From the NCBI RefSeq assembly GCF_050958605.1, contig NZ_JBJHDO010000002.1:496001-560000 (forward strand): a stretch of 64,000 bases of DNA, written 5' to 3'. Shown piece after piece: positions 24,242 to 33,351 of this stretch. Position 1 is the stretch's first letter. The number at the start of each line of letters is the position of its first letter. Both the position numbers and the translations under genes were made by a program. The notes under the pieces are model-generated. The model worked only from the letters and a program-made list of their open reading frames with translations. It made no database searches and was not told where the DNA came from. The DNA comes from G016756615 sp050958605 (lineage in GTDB: Bacteria; Pseudomonadota; Alphaproteobacteria; Rhizobiales; Rhizobiaceae).

Positions 24242-24355
24242 GGGCGGCCAGATTCCTAAATAAACGCCATGCAAGGCATTGACATGGCCCGCTTTGGCTT
24301 GCCATGTCATCTGTAGCTAATGGATGGCCAAAAGTAAACCAAGTAGTATTGGTAT
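24200..24355. promoter_or_regulatory. Candidate GntR operator half-sites between regulator and importer
   Basis: ATTGGTAT occurs at 24200-24207 and again at 24348-24355, the second followed by ATCCAGTTGG. TTGGTAT resembles half of a FadR-type TTGGTATACCAA-like operator. One copy lies close to the regulator start and one upstream of the transporter gene. No full dyad was seen, so the call is weak. Confidence 0.3.
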
Positions 24356-24398
24356 ATCCAGTTGGTGGCAGTTAGCGTGCATTTTCAGGGAGGTTAAG

Positions 24399-25427
24399 AT
24401 GCTAAAATCGATGAAGCGACGGCTTAGCTGGGCCTTGGGCGTGGCGATTGTTTGCTCGTCGGCGTTCCTCGGACTTTCTTCTAGCGGCGCTGACGCTCAG
24501 GAGCGGACGAAGCTAGTGCTCGCCGTCTCGACACGCTCGGCCATGAACTATTTCCCGGTCTACATCGCCATTGCCGAAGGCTACTTTGCCGACGAGGAGT
24601 TGGAAGTCAGGGTTGAGCCACTGTCGTCGTCCGCAGAAGTGCTGCAAGTGCTAGCCGCAGGTAAGGCAGAGATCGGCTCGCCAGGGCCAGGTCCGCAATT
24701 GGCAGCGCGCGAGCGTGGTGCTGATATCGTCGCCTTTTACAACTACATCCCCAAGAACATCTTCGGTCTTTCGGTTTTGGCAGGTTCGGGCATCACCGAT
24801 ATCTCGAGCCTGCGCAACAAAAAAATTGGCGTGAACGGGACGGAGGGTGCGGTCATCGGCTTCATCCGATCGATCGCGGCCGATTCTGGCTTAAGGGAAG
24901 GGGTCGACTTCGAGTTTGTAGATGTAGGCAATCCCGGTAACGCGGTGGCGGGATTCACGCGAGGGGACATCGATGCTTATGGCGGCGCAATCGCCGATTT
25001 TGCCGTGCTGACGACACGAGGCTTGAAGATTTCTGAGATCACTCCGCCGAAATTTCAGGCCTACTTCGTGAATGGCTGGGCGGCGACCGCCAAATACATC
25101 GAAGCCAACCCCAAGGTTATCGCTGCATTTGGGCGAGCTTTGATCCGGGGTACAGAGTTCGGGCTGAAAAAGGAAAACAGGCAACGGGTGCTTGATGTCA
25201 TTGGCGAGGTGAACCCGCTCGAAGTCGAGGATATGCAGGTAGCGGCCGCCCTCCTGGAAATCATGGCCGACCGCCTGTCCCCTCCCGAAAGGGGTTGGGG
25301 CCACTATGATCATGCCGGTTGGGAAGCGTGGCAGAATGTTCAGATTGAGTCCGGCGCTCTTACCGGTCCGTTGCCCCACCTCGACAAGGCCTACACTAAC
25401 GCCTTCGTCGCGGAGTGGAACAAATGA
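24399..25427 (+). CDS. ABC transporter substrate-binding protein, SsuA/TauA/NMT1 type
   Basis: 342 residues from ATG 24399, chosen because AGGGAGGTT lies 4-12 bases upstream; the frame is open earlier without a site. A signal peptide covers 1-33 (cut after A-D-A). The mature part follows the periplasmic NMT1/SsuA fold: P-V-Y-I-A-I-A-E-G-Y-F-A-D-E, A-A-G-K-A-E-I-G-S, L-R-N-K-K-I-G-V-N. Family members capture sulfonates, nitrate, thiamine precursors or aromatic and nitrogenous organics; the ligand here is unknown. It is first in an operon with an ATPase (ATGA overlap), a permease and catabolic genes. Confidence 0.9.
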   Translation: MLKSMKRRLSWALGVAIVCSSAFLGLSSSGADAQERTKLVLAVSTRSAMNYFPVYIAIAEGYFADEELEVRVEPLSSSAEVLQVLAAGKAEIGSPGPGPQLAARERGADIVAFYNYIPKNIFGLSVLAGSGITDISSLRNKKIGVNGTEGAVIGFIRSIAADSGLREGVDFEFVDVGNPGNAVAGFTRGDIDAYGGAIADFAVLTTRGLKISEITPPKFQAYFVNGWAATAKYIEANPKVIAAFGRALIRGTEFGLKKENRQRVLDVIGEVNPLEVEDMQVAAALLEIMADRLSPPERGWGHYDHAGWEAWQNVQIESGALTGPLPHLDKAYTNAFVAEWNK

Positions 25428-26245
25428 CAGCTAGCGTCACGGCTTTGAATATAGACCACATATCCACAACGGAGACACGCCGCATCATTTATTCGCTGCA
25501 TGGTGTCGGCAAGACTTACCGGCGTTCCAATTTGGTTGCGCTCCAACCGCTCGACTTGGTCCTTCCGGCAGGATCGTTCTCGTCCCTGATCGGCCCCTCT
25601 GGATGCGGTAAGACGACTCTCCTCAAGATGATGGCTGGTCTTCTGCCGCCTTCATCCGGAACGATGATGCTCGACGGCTCGCCGGTCTGCGGTCCGCGCA
25701 ATCAGATCGGCATGATGTTTCAACAGCCCGCCCTGTTCCCGTGGCGGACGCTGATCCAGAATGTACTTTTACCTATCGAAATCAAGCAGGGTCGGGCGGC
25801 AGCGCACACGATGCGCGATACCGCCGAAAGATTGATCCGCCTAGTCGGCTTGGCCGGCTTCGACAACGCCTATCCAAATCAGCTCTCCGGCGGCATGGCC
25901 CAGCGCGCCGCGATTTGCCGGATGCTCATAACAAAGCCATCGATGCTGCTGCTCGACGAGCCGTTCAGCGCCTTGGACGAGCTTGCGCGCGACACCATGA
26001 ACATGGAGTTGCAGCGCATTTGTACCGAAACCGGCGCGACAGCGCTTCTGGTAACGCATTCGATCGTGGAGGCCGTGCTGTTGTCCGACACCGTCTATGT
26101 AATGGGAGCACGGCCCGGCCGACTGATTGAGGCAGTTCCCATTGCCTTGCCGCGCCCGCGCACACTTGCCCTAACCACGACGGCCAAGTTTGGGGAGTAT
26201 GTTACGCGCGTCCGTTCCCTTCTCGATGCGGGTGCTTCCCAATGA
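25424..26245 (+). CDS. ABC transporter ATP-binding protein, SsuB/TauB type
   Basis: 273 residues starting at ATG 25424, overlapping the previous stop. Walker A G-P-S-G-C-G-K-T-T at 57-65, Q-loop Gln100, signature L-S-G-G-M-A-Q-R at 154-161, Walker B L-L-L-D-E-P at 175-180 and the switch His in L-V-T-H-S near 212 are all present. It energises uptake by the adjacent membrane protein. The F-Q-Q-P-A-L-F-P-W segment is typical of the SsuB/TauB group. Confidence 0.93.
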   Translation: MTASVTALNIDHISTTETRRIIYSLHGVGKTYRRSNLVALQPLDLVLPAGSFSSLIGPSGCGKTTLLKMMAGLLPPSSGTMMLDGSPVCGPRNQIGMMFQQPALFPWRTLIQNVLLPIEIKQGRAAAHTMRDTAERLIRLVGLAGFDNAYPNQLSGGMAQRAAICRMLITKPSMLLLDEPFSALDELARDTMNMELQRICTETGATALLVTHSIVEAVLLSDTVYVMGARPGRLIEAVPIALPRPRTLALTTTAKFGEYVTRVRSLLDAGASQ

Positions 26246-27108
26246 GTGCGCGTTACAATTCCTCCCAGGTCGCGAACGCCTTTCTAGACACTGAATGGAA
26301 GGAAGCGGTTCCGTTCATCGACCGGATTCCGCAACCCGTGTCTCTGCTGTGTTTCAGCTTGATCTTGGTGCTGATCTGGCAGGCAATCACGTGGACAGGC
26401 CTTATTTCGCCGATCCTTCTCCCAACACCTCGCGAGACGTTCGCCGACATGCTCTTCGTTGGACTCAACCTGGTTTCAGGACAATACATGCTGCTTGCGC
26501 TTCTGACGACGTTGCAAGAATTGCTGGTCTCCTTTTTCCTGGCAATCCTAATCGGTTCCGTTCTGGGCCTGGTAGTCGGCGAGACGCATTTTGGCGAGCG
26601 GGTAGTTATGCCGCACCTGGTTGCCCTGGATAACATGCCTAAAATCGCGCTGGCACCCCTCTTCATCGCTTGGCTTGGCTTCGGCATCGCCTCGAAGGTC
26701 GCTCTGGCTACGTTCATTGCAGTGTTCCCGATCGTGGTGGCAACTGCAGCGGGCCTCCATGCGGCCGGCGAAAACGAGCGCATGCTCCTCAAATCAATCG
26801 GTGCAAGTCGTTGGCAGACGCTGGTCAAGATGAAGCTGCCAGCCGGCCTTCCGCATTTCTTCACAGGATTGAAAATCGCCTCTGTGGGCGTAATGGCCGG
26901 AGCGATCGCCGGCGAGTTCCTTGGCGGTGGCAAGGGATTCGGCAATTTGATTCATACAGCGAGCACGCAATTGGCAATGCCGCGGGTGTTCTCGCTGATC
27001 ATCTATCTGAGTCTCCTTGGCCTGGCCCTGTTCGCTTCGGTAGATTGGGTGCAGCGGCGTGTTGTCTTCTGGCAGCGCGAGTCCTTGGCCGGCCGCGATC
27101 AGAATTGA
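26242..27108 (+). CDS. ABC transporter permease, SsuC/TauC type
   Basis: 288 residues, ATG overlapping the ATPase stop by 4 bases. Hydrophobic segments suggest six transmembrane helices. The BPD_transp_1 coupling motif lies near S-I-G-A-S-R-W-Q-T-L-V-K-M-K-L-P-A-G, and G-E-F-L-G-G-G-K-G-F-G-N-L follows. The start of the loop domain, N-M-P-K-I-A-L-A-P-L-F-I-A-W-L-G-F-G, is characteristic of this importer class. Confidence 0.92.
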   Translation: MSARYNSSQVANAFLDTEWKEAVPFIDRIPQPVSLLCFSLILVLIWQAITWTGLISPILLPTPRETFADMLFVGLNLVSGQYMLLALLTTLQELLVSFFLAILIGSVLGLVVGETHFGERVVMPHLVALDNMPKIALAPLFIAWLGFGIASKVALATFIAVFPIVVATAAGLHAAGENERMLLKSIGASRWQTLVKMKLPAGLPHFFTGLKIASVGVMAGAIAGEFLGGGKGFGNLIHTASTQLAMPRVFSLIIYLSLLGLALFASVDWVQRRVVFWQRESLAGRDQN

Positions 27109-27212
27109 TCGTAGACCTCGGCCGTCTGCCTACTGGTCGTCTACCTAATTGAACCCCGTCTTCCTCCTCATCGGGCTCTGCGAGACTGCGCCCGCAAATG
27201 AAAGTTGTTGCA

Positions 27213-28157
27213 ATGTCGCTTGTCGAAAGAACTGAAGACCAAACCACGCTAAATGAGATCTCCGGAATCGCGCACTGGACCCGCAAAGGCGACGTGCCTC
27301 TTTTCCTGTGGGAAAAGAGGGCGCAAACCGAACCACCAAGCCATGGGACTATCCTGTTCGTTCACGGCTCCTCTATGTCGGCGCTGCCTACATTCGATCT
27401 GCAGGTGTTCGGCGCCGAGCCAACCTATTCCGCCATGGACTGGTTCGCCGGGAGAGGTTTCGACACGTGGTGCGTCGATCTCGAAGGCTACGGCCGGTCG
27501 GGCAAAGCACGCGACATCAACTTCGATATCGCCAACGGCGTGGAAGACCTGGTCGCCGCGACCGATTACATCATGGCGGAACGCGACACTGGCCCGCTAC
27601 TAATATATGGCATATCCTCCGGAGCATTGCGCGGAGCTCTATTCGCTCAACAACATCCCGATAGAGTCGCCCGGCTTGTGCTCGACGCGATGGTCTGGAC
27701 CGGGCATGGTAGCCCGACCCTAAACGAGCGTAGGAAGAATATCGATCGGTTCGTAAAGCAGAACCGCCGTCCAATCGACCGGGCGTTCGTACAGTCTGTT
27801 TTCGATCGCGACCATCCGGGCTGCGCCGAGCAAGCAGCGATCGATGCGTTCGCCGACGCGATCCTCCACTATGATGACTCCATGCCCACCGGCACCTATG
27901 TCGACATGTGCACCAAACTGCCGGTCGTCGATCCGGAACAGATCGCTGTACCCACCGCAATTCTGCGCGGCGAGTTTGACGGCATCGCTACAATGGGCGA
28001 CTTGGTCGAGTTCTTCATCAAGCTGCCGAACCCGGACAAACAGTTCAGCGTAATGCCGGGCATTTCACATGCCTCGTTCCAGCAGAAGAACCGCAGCATC
28101 ACCTATCATCTGCTCGAGGCATTCTTGCGCGTGCCCCGCGCGCAGTTTCTCGGATAA
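27213..28157 (+). CDS. Alpha/beta hydrolase
   Basis: 314 residues from ATG 27213 (an earlier ATG at 27198 gives 319). H-G-S-S-M forms the oxyanion region and G-I-S-S-G the nucleophile elbow (first Ser). The acid is probably Asp in G-E-F-D-G-I and the base His in I-S-H-A-S-F. The fold is that of esterases, C-C bond hydrolases and amidases; a fitting substrate would be an ester or lactone imported by the ABC system upstream. It lies 104 bases after the permease, with a GlcG-like gene 17 bases downstream. Confidence 0.85.
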   Translation: MSLVERTEDQTTLNEISGIAHWTRKGDVPLFLWEKRAQTEPPSHGTILFVHGSSMSALPTFDLQVFGAEPTYSAMDWFAGRGFDTWCVDLEGYGRSGKARDINFDIANGVEDLVAATDYIMAERDTGPLLIYGISSGALRGALFAQQHPDRVARLVLDAMVWTGHGSPTLNERRKNIDRFVKQNRRPIDRAFVQSVFDRDHPGCAEQAAIDAFADAILHYDDSMPTGTYVDMCTKLPVVDPEQIAVPTAILRGEFDGIATMGDLVEFFIKLPNPDKQFSVMPGISHASFQQKNRSITYHLLEAFLRVPRAQFLG

Positions 28158-28174
28158 ATCAGGACGACAGACAC

Positions 28175-28615
28175 ATGATCAAATTTTATCAGGCGGAAGC
28201 GATCGCCAGCAAGATCATCGACATCGGCCACAAGAAGCAGTTCAAGCCACTTGCCGTGGTAGTGCTGAACGCGGAAGGTCACTGCATCGTGCTGAAACGA
28301 GATGATGGCGCCACGTTTCTGCGACCAAAGATAGCTGAGGCCAAGGCTTGGGGCGCGCTTGGCATGGGCTGCGGCAGCCGCGAGCTTGGCCGCCGAGCGG
28401 AAAAGAATCCCGCCTTCTTCTCGTCCGTATGCCAACTGTCGGAGGGACGAATGATCCCGGTCGCCGGCGGCGTGGTCATACGTGCCCCGGATGGAATGGT
28501 GCTTGGCGCCGTTGGCGTAAGTGGCGATGTGGCGGACAACGATGAGTGGTGTGCTGTGGCGGCGATCGAGGCTGCCGGGCTTGTCGCGGATACCGGCGAT
28601 CAAGTGAAAAGCTAG
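28175..28615 (+). CDS. GlcG/HbpS-family protein (DUF336)
   Basis: 146 residues without signal peptide. Motifs of the family: A-E-G-H-C-I-V-L-K-R-D-D-G-A, A-E-A-K-A-W-G-A-L-G-M-G and I-P-V-A-G-G-V-V-I-R, then G-A-V-G-V-S-G-D. The family includes GlcG of glycolate loci and haem-binding HbpS; many members sit in catabolic operons as accessory or enzyme components. The D-N-D-E-W-C near the end fits the conserved D-x-x-C/V-A region. Confidence 0.85.
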   Translation: MIKFYQAEAIASKIIDIGHKKQFKPLAVVVLNAEGHCIVLKRDDGATFLRPKIAEAKAWGALGMGCGSRELGRRAEKNPAFFSSVCQLSEGRMIPVAGGVVIRAPDGMVLGAVGVSGDVADNDEWCAVAAIEAAGLVADTGDQVKS

Positions 28616-28638
28616 CGCAAGATTTTGGAGAACGAAAC

Positions 28639-29643
28639 ATGTCAGAATTTTTCATCGGTACAAACGGATTGTCGGTCTGGGCGAGCAGTGACCGTGGTGA
28701 GACAATCAGCCGCCTTCCGACCACGTCTCGTATGTATAGCGGAAGTCAGGTCTGGTCGCTGGCGGCCCATAAGGATCGGCCAGGCAGGATTTACGCAGGT
28801 ACCGATTCCGGGCTCTACGAAATGGACCAGCAAGAGCGCATTTGGCGGCGAATTCCCTTTCCCGTCGAGAACGTTCGGCTGATCACGTCTCTGTGCTTTT
28901 GCAGGAAGAACGCAGATCTGATCATTGCCGGTACCCAGCCGGCGGGCTTGATCAAGTCCGAAGACGGCGGAAAGTCCTGGCAGCAGCTGCCGGTACCGAT
29001 GAAGCCGTATGTCACCCGTGGTTTTCAGGACAGCGGCAACGACGGCGACGATAGTCCTATCCGGCACTGGACCCGAGTGACCGCCATCGTCATGGACTGC
29101 GACGATCCGAATATCTTCTTCGCGGGTGTCGAGATCGACGGCGCCTGGCGCACGCGTGACGGCGGTAAGACTTGGGACAAGCTCGAAAGGGGATTGACCA
29201 ATTCGGACCTGCACGGGCTTGAGCTGTCCTATCGCGACGGTATGAGAACGCTGCATGCCGCGACCGGAGACGGCGTCTACTACAGCACCGACGACGGCGA
29301 CGCCTTCACCCAAGTGTCGCTCGACTCCCCCAGTCAATACGTACGAACCGTGCTGGCCCTCGAAGGCCAGCCCGGTACCTTGCTCGTCACCAATGGTGAC
29401 GGCCCTCCCGGAAGCTGGGGGCGGCTGTTCCGCAGTGACAACGAGGGGCGCAGTTGGATCGAGGTGGCGCTTCCGGGGCCAGTCGAAAGCTCGCTTTATT
29501 TCATCGCACAGGACCGTACCGACCGTAATCTCGTCTACGCGGCCGCCACGCTCGGCCAAGTCTATCGAAGCGAGGATGGTGGCCGGAACTGGCGGGCGGT
29601 CGGCCGCAGGCTCGGCGAGATTCGGGCGCTCATGAGCGTTTGA
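28639..29643 (+). CDS. BNR/Asp-box repeat beta-propeller protein
   Basis: 334 residues from ATG 28639 (GGAG at 28627-28630 about 8 bases upstream). At least four Asp-box motifs (S-x-D-x-G-x-x-W): S-E-D-G-G-K-S-W, R-D-G-G-K-T-W, D-D-G-D-A-F, D-N-E-G-R-S-W and S-E-D-G-G-R-N-W, each at a turn between beta strands, giving a propeller. No signal peptide is visible, so it is probably cytoplasmic. Propellers of this kind can be lactonases, glycosidases or scaffolds; with the neighbouring hydrolase and ligase, a lactonase-like step is a guess only. Confidence 0.8.
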   Translation: MSEFFIGTNGLSVWASSDRGETISRLPTTSRMYSGSQVWSLAAHKDRPGRIYAGTDSGLYEMDQQERIWRRIPFPVENVRLITSLCFCRKNADLIIAGTQPAGLIKSEDGGKSWQQLPVPMKPYVTRGFQDSGNDGDDSPIRHWTRVTAIVMDCDDPNIFFAGVEIDGAWRTRDGGKTWDKLERGLTNSDLHGLELSYRDGMRTLHAATGDGVYYSTDDGDAFTQVSLDSPSQYVRTVLALEGQPGTLLVTNGDGPPGSWGRLFRSDNEGRSWIEVALPGPVESSLYFIAQDRTDRNLVYAAATLGQVYRSEDGGRNWRAVGRRLGEIRALMSV

Positions 29644-29678
29644 CCCTGGCACGAAAACAAACTCAGGGAGGAAAACTG

Positions 29679-31307
29679 ATGCTCGGTCTCATGCAAGAAT
29701 GGCCGTTGCTGTGTAACAAGATACTCGACCATGCCGCAGTGCAGCACGGCGGCAGGGAAGTTGTCAGCCGCTCGGTCGAGGGGCCGATCGTGCGAAGCAC
29801 TTATAAGGACATTCGCGGCAAGGCCCTGCGCCTAGCGCAAAAGTTGGAGCGGCACGGTTACAGGCCGGCCGACCGCTTGGCGACGCTGGCTTGGAATACG
29901 AGCCGACATCTCGAAGTCTGGTACGGGGCAATGGGCATGGGGGGCATCTATCACACGCTCAATCCCCGACTGCATCCGGACCAGCTTGCCTGGATAATGA
30001 ACCAAGCCGAGGACCGCGCGATTTTCGTCGACGTCCTATTAATGCCGATCGTCGAGCAGATTGCAGGAAAGGTTTCAAGCCTGCGCGATATCGTGGTTCT
30101 AACGGATGGGGCTAACCTGCCTCGGACCGATCTGCCGAACGTCGTCGCCTATGAGGACTGGTTGGAGGATTGCGACGGCGACTATACCTGGCGCGACATG
30201 GACGAGCATGCTGCTTGCGGGATGTGCTACACTTCCGGCACGACCGGCGACCCGAAGGGTGTGCTGTATTCCCACCGCTCTAACGTCTTGCACGCTTGGA
30301 TTGCGTGCATGCCCGATGCGATGGGCCTCTCGGCGCGTGACGTAGTCATGCCGCTCGTCCCACTGTTTCATGCGAATGCCTGGGGCTTAGGCCAGGCCGC
30401 GCCGATGGCGGGCGCTAAACTCGTCATGCCAGGGGCAAAGCTGGACGGTGCCTCCGTTTTCGAACTGCTTGACACCGAGAAAGTGACATTCTCGGCTGCA
30501 GTACCCACAGTGTGGCTGAATCTTCTTCAGTATCTTGAGTCGACGGAACACGAGCTGCCGCACCTGCAGAGGATTATGGTCGGCGGATCGGCCTGCCCGC
30601 GCACTGTCATCGAGAAATTCCAGAACAAGTACGGCGTCGAGGTGATACAAATCTGGGGGATGACTGAACTGTCTCCCATAGGTTCCCTCTGTACACTAAA
30701 GCCGCAACACGAGGGGATGAGCGAAGACGCACGTCTCGACGTCCAAGAGAAACAGGGGGCCGCCCCTTTCGGGGTGGAAATGAAGATCACGGACAACGAG
30801 GGCGCGGCCCTGCCTTGGAACGGCAAGTCGTTCGGCCGCCTCAAGGTACGGGGCCCCGCCGTCGCTGCCGGCTATTATCGTGGCGCGGGCGCGGAGCATT
30901 ATGATGCGGTCGGCTGGTTCGATACGGGCGATATTGCGCATATCGATCCCGACGGTTTCATGCAGGTTGTGGATCGCGCAAAGGATGTCATCAAGTCGGG
31001 TGGGGAATGGATCTCCACGATCATATTGGAAAACTTGGCGGTCGGGCATGTGGACGTTGCTGAAGCCGCTGTTATCGGCGTGGCTCATCCCAAATGGGTC
31101 GAGCGTCCACTGCTCGTGATCGTACCCAAGCCAGGCAGGCAGCCGAGCCGCGACGAAATCCTATCATTCATCGAAGGCAAGGTCGCAAAATGGTGGCTGC
31201 CCGATGATGTCGCGTTCGTCGAGGCGATCCCGCATACCGCCACCGGCAAGATACAGAAGACTGCCTTACGGGACATGTTCAAGGAATACACCTTCCAAGG
31301 CGCATAG
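29679..31307 (+). CDS. Acyl-CoA synthetase (AMP-binding, long/medium-chain type)
   Basis: 542 residues from ATG 29679, chosen for the CAGGGAGGAAAA upstream. ANL-superfamily motifs: C-Y-T-S-G-T-T-G-D-P-K-G-V at about 183-195, I-W-G-M-T-E-L-S, W-F-D-T-G-D-I-A and D-R-A-K-D-V-I-K-S-G-G-E-W, and the C-terminal catalytic Lys in T-A-T-G-K-I-Q-K-T. It activates a carboxylic acid to its CoA thioester through an acyl-AMP. It probably handles the acid released by the neighbouring hydrolases, the committed step toward beta-oxidation-like breakdown. Confidence 0.92.
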   Translation: MLGLMQEWPLLCNKILDHAAVQHGGREVVSRSVEGPIVRSTYKDIRGKALRLAQKLERHGYRPADRLATLAWNTSRHLEVWYGAMGMGGIYHTLNPRLHPDQLAWIMNQAEDRAIFVDVLLMPIVEQIAGKVSSLRDIVVLTDGANLPRTDLPNVVAYEDWLEDCDGDYTWRDMDEHAACGMCYTSGTTGDPKGVLYSHRSNVLHAWIACMPDAMGLSARDVVMPLVPLFHANAWGLGQAAPMAGAKLVMPGAKLDGASVFELLDTEKVTFSAAVPTVWLNLLQYLESTEHELPHLQRIMVGGSACPRTVIEKFQNKYGVEVIQIWGMTELSPIGSLCTLKPQHEGMSEDARLDVQEKQGAAPFGVEMKITDNEGAALPWNGKSFGRLKVRGPAVAAGYYRGAGAEHYDAVGWFDTGDIAHIDPDGFMQVVDRAKDVIKSGGEWISTIILENLAVGHVDVAEAAVIGVAHPKWVERPLLVIVPKPGRQPSRDEILSFIEGKVAKWWLPDDVAFVEAIPHTATGKIQKTALRDMFKEYTFQGA

Positions 31308-31345
31308 CGTCGTCATGGATGGTGTTGCAAAAGGAGACCTACGTT

Positions 31346-32080
31346 TTGACCCATGCAGATTGGCGGAAGTTTCTCACCGAAAAAGACCGCGAGGTGTTCA
31401 ATGCCCTCGACATGACAGCACGGGCTGGTTTCGGCAAGCGTCCGGCGCTGTTGATCATCGACAGCAACCGCGCATTTTGCGGCGACGGCCCGTTGCCTAT
31501 ATTAGAAATGGTAGCTCAAATCCGAACCGCATGCGGCGAGTATGCATGGGAAGCCATTCCCAAGATGAAGCAGCTGGTCGATGCAGCCCGCAAACGTGAC
31601 GTGCCCGTGATCTACACGACGAACCGCTTTCGTCCTGACGGCTGGGATATCGGATCTTGGGTGTTCAAGAAGAGCCAATCCGGGAATGCTGCCCCTCTCA
31701 CCCTCGCAGAGGGCAATGAAATCGTTGCTGACATTGCTCCGCTACCGAACGACATCATCGTTCAAAAGCAAAAGCCCTCTGCCTTCTTCGGCACGGATCT
31801 CGTTTCCTATCTCAACCTGCTCGATTGCGACTCAGTTATTGTCGGCGGGGGCACAACGTCGGGCTGCGTGAGGGCCAGCGTGGTCGATGCCTTCAGCTAT
31901 AACTACCGAGTCACCGTAGCCTCCGACGCCTGCTTTGACCGCTTCCAGGCAAGTCATGCGATCGGCCTTTGCGATATGCAGTCCCGTTACGCCGATGTCC
32001 TGCCCACTTCGGATATTCTCAGCTTTTTTGAAAGATCAGACTTTCCTCATTACAACAAGCCTGTTTACGCATCCGACTAG
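31346..32080 (+). CDS. Isochorismatase-family cysteine hydrolase
   Basis: 244 residues from TTG 31346, selected because AAAAGGAGAC lies about 8-17 bases upstream; an in-frame ATG at 31319 lacks such a site. The catalytic triad is visible: Asp in L-L-I-I-D-S-N, Lys in V-Q-K-Q-K-P-S-A-F and Cys in T-S-G-C-V-R-A. Among the family, the G-G-G-T-T-S-G-C-V form with a long N-terminus resembles N-carbamoylsarcosine amidase-like enzymes that split C-N bonds. It ends the catabolic block of the first ABC module. Confidence 0.87.
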   Translation: MTHADWRKFLTEKDREVFNALDMTARAGFGKRPALLIIDSNRAFCGDGPLPILEMVAQIRTACGEYAWEAIPKMKQLVDAARKRDVPVIYTTNRFRPDGWDIGSWVFKKSQSGNAAPLTLAEGNEIVADIAPLPNDIIVQKQKPSAFFGTDLVSYLNLLDCDSVIVGGGTTSGCVRASVVDAFSYNYRVTVASDACFDRFQASHAIGLCDMQSRYADVLPTSDILSFFERSDFPHYNKPVYASD

Positions 32081-32376
32081 GGTTCGGCTCCCCTGCGCCA
32101 GGAGGTGATGGGTACGGCAAGAACGACGCCTTCGAGACAGTTTCTAGCGTCGTAGTCTGGGGTCGGGCTAGTGACGCCCTGTTGTCCGTATTTTCAACGA
32201 AGCGCCAGCACAACGCTCGGTCGTGGATCTGTCCTCCACCCCAGGAAAGACTTCGAACATGTGCAACGTTTCGGGTCCCATCGCTCTTCATGACGGACCA
32301 TCTTCTATCCCTGTTGGCGCACTATGCGGTTACGACGCCGCATTGACACAGGCGCCGCGTTCACGAGACCAGTTCG

Positions 32377-33351
32377 ATGTTTAGGAAGTTTCCGATTGAT
32401 AACTACATGGTTCTGCTGATTGCCACGGTTTTCCTGGCGACTGCGCTGCCCGTGTCAGGGCTTTCTGCAAAAGTGGTTGCCTACGTAAGCTATGGTGCCG
32501 TGGCGCTACTCTTCTTTATATACGGCGCCAAACTCGAAACCAAAGCCGTGTGGGAAAGCATCTCCAATTGGCGGCTTCAAGCGCTCATCTTTCTGACGAC
32601 CTACTTACTGTTCCCGTTACTTGGATTAGGCTTGACCACCGCACTGGAGGGTCTGCTGAAGGGCGAGCTGGTGACGGGAATTCTCTTCCTGACCATATTG
32701 CCATCCACAGTGCAGTCGTCGATTGCTCTGACCGGATTGGCAAATGGGAATGTGCCTGCGGCGATCTGCGCGGCATCGGTTTCTAACATGGCAGGTGTTG
32801 TGATCACCCCACTGCTTGCAGCGCTGCTGCTTTCGGGCAGCACGGTTCATCTTGACAGCAGCGCTGCGATTTCCATCTGCGTGCAACTTTTGTTCCCGTT
32901 CATTGCGGGTCAGATGGCGCGGCCTCTAGTTGGCCGATGGGTCGAAAAGAACAAACGTCTCACACTTGTGGTCGACAGAGGTTCTATCCTGCTTATCGTT
33001 TATTCCGCATTCAGCGCAGGCGTCGTGGCAGGAATATGGGGCCGGCTCGATGCTATTACGCTGACGCTGCTGATTGCGACGGGTATTGGGTTGCTTATGG
33101 CAGCAATGCTCTTAATCATATTAGTAGGCCGGTTCACAGGCTTAGAGGCGGCAGATCAGACGACTTTCCTATTCTGCGGCGCACAAAAGAGCTTGGCGAG
33201 CGGTGTGCCCATTGCGAACATCCTGTTCGCGGGACATTCGACAAGTATGGTCATACTCCCGTTGATGATCTATCACCAGTTTCAGCTATTTCTATCGGTC
33301 GCGATCGCGCAACGGAAATCAGCAGCCGGTAGAACGCCGGTGCTGAAATAG
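32377..33351 (+). CDS. Bile acid:sodium symporter (SBF)-family transporter
   Basis: 324 residues with nine or ten hydrophobic helices. L-T-I-L-P-S-T-V-Q-S-S-I-A-L-T (first crossover region) and F-C-G-A-Q-K-S-L-A-S-G-V-P-I-A (second crossover) are the paired broken-helix motifs of the YfeH-type SBF branch. Such proteins move organic anions with sodium. It may export or import an intermediate of the preceding catabolic genes; a 296-base gap before it means it may have its own promoter. Confidence 0.88.
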   Translation: MFRKFPIDNYMVLLIATVFLATALPVSGLSAKVVAYVSYGAVALLFFIYGAKLETKAVWESISNWRLQALIFLTTYLLFPLLGLGLTTALEGLLKGELVTGILFLTILPSTVQSSIALTGLANGNVPAAICAASVSNMAGVVITPLLAALLLSGSTVHLDSSAAISICVQLLFPFIAGQMARPLVGRWVEKNKRLTLVVDRGSILLIVYSAFSAGVVAGIWGRLDAITLTLLIATGIGLLMAAMLLIILVGRFTGLEAADQTTFLFCGAQKSLASGVPIANILFAGHSTSMVILPLMIYHQFQLFLSVAIAQRKSAAGRTPVLK

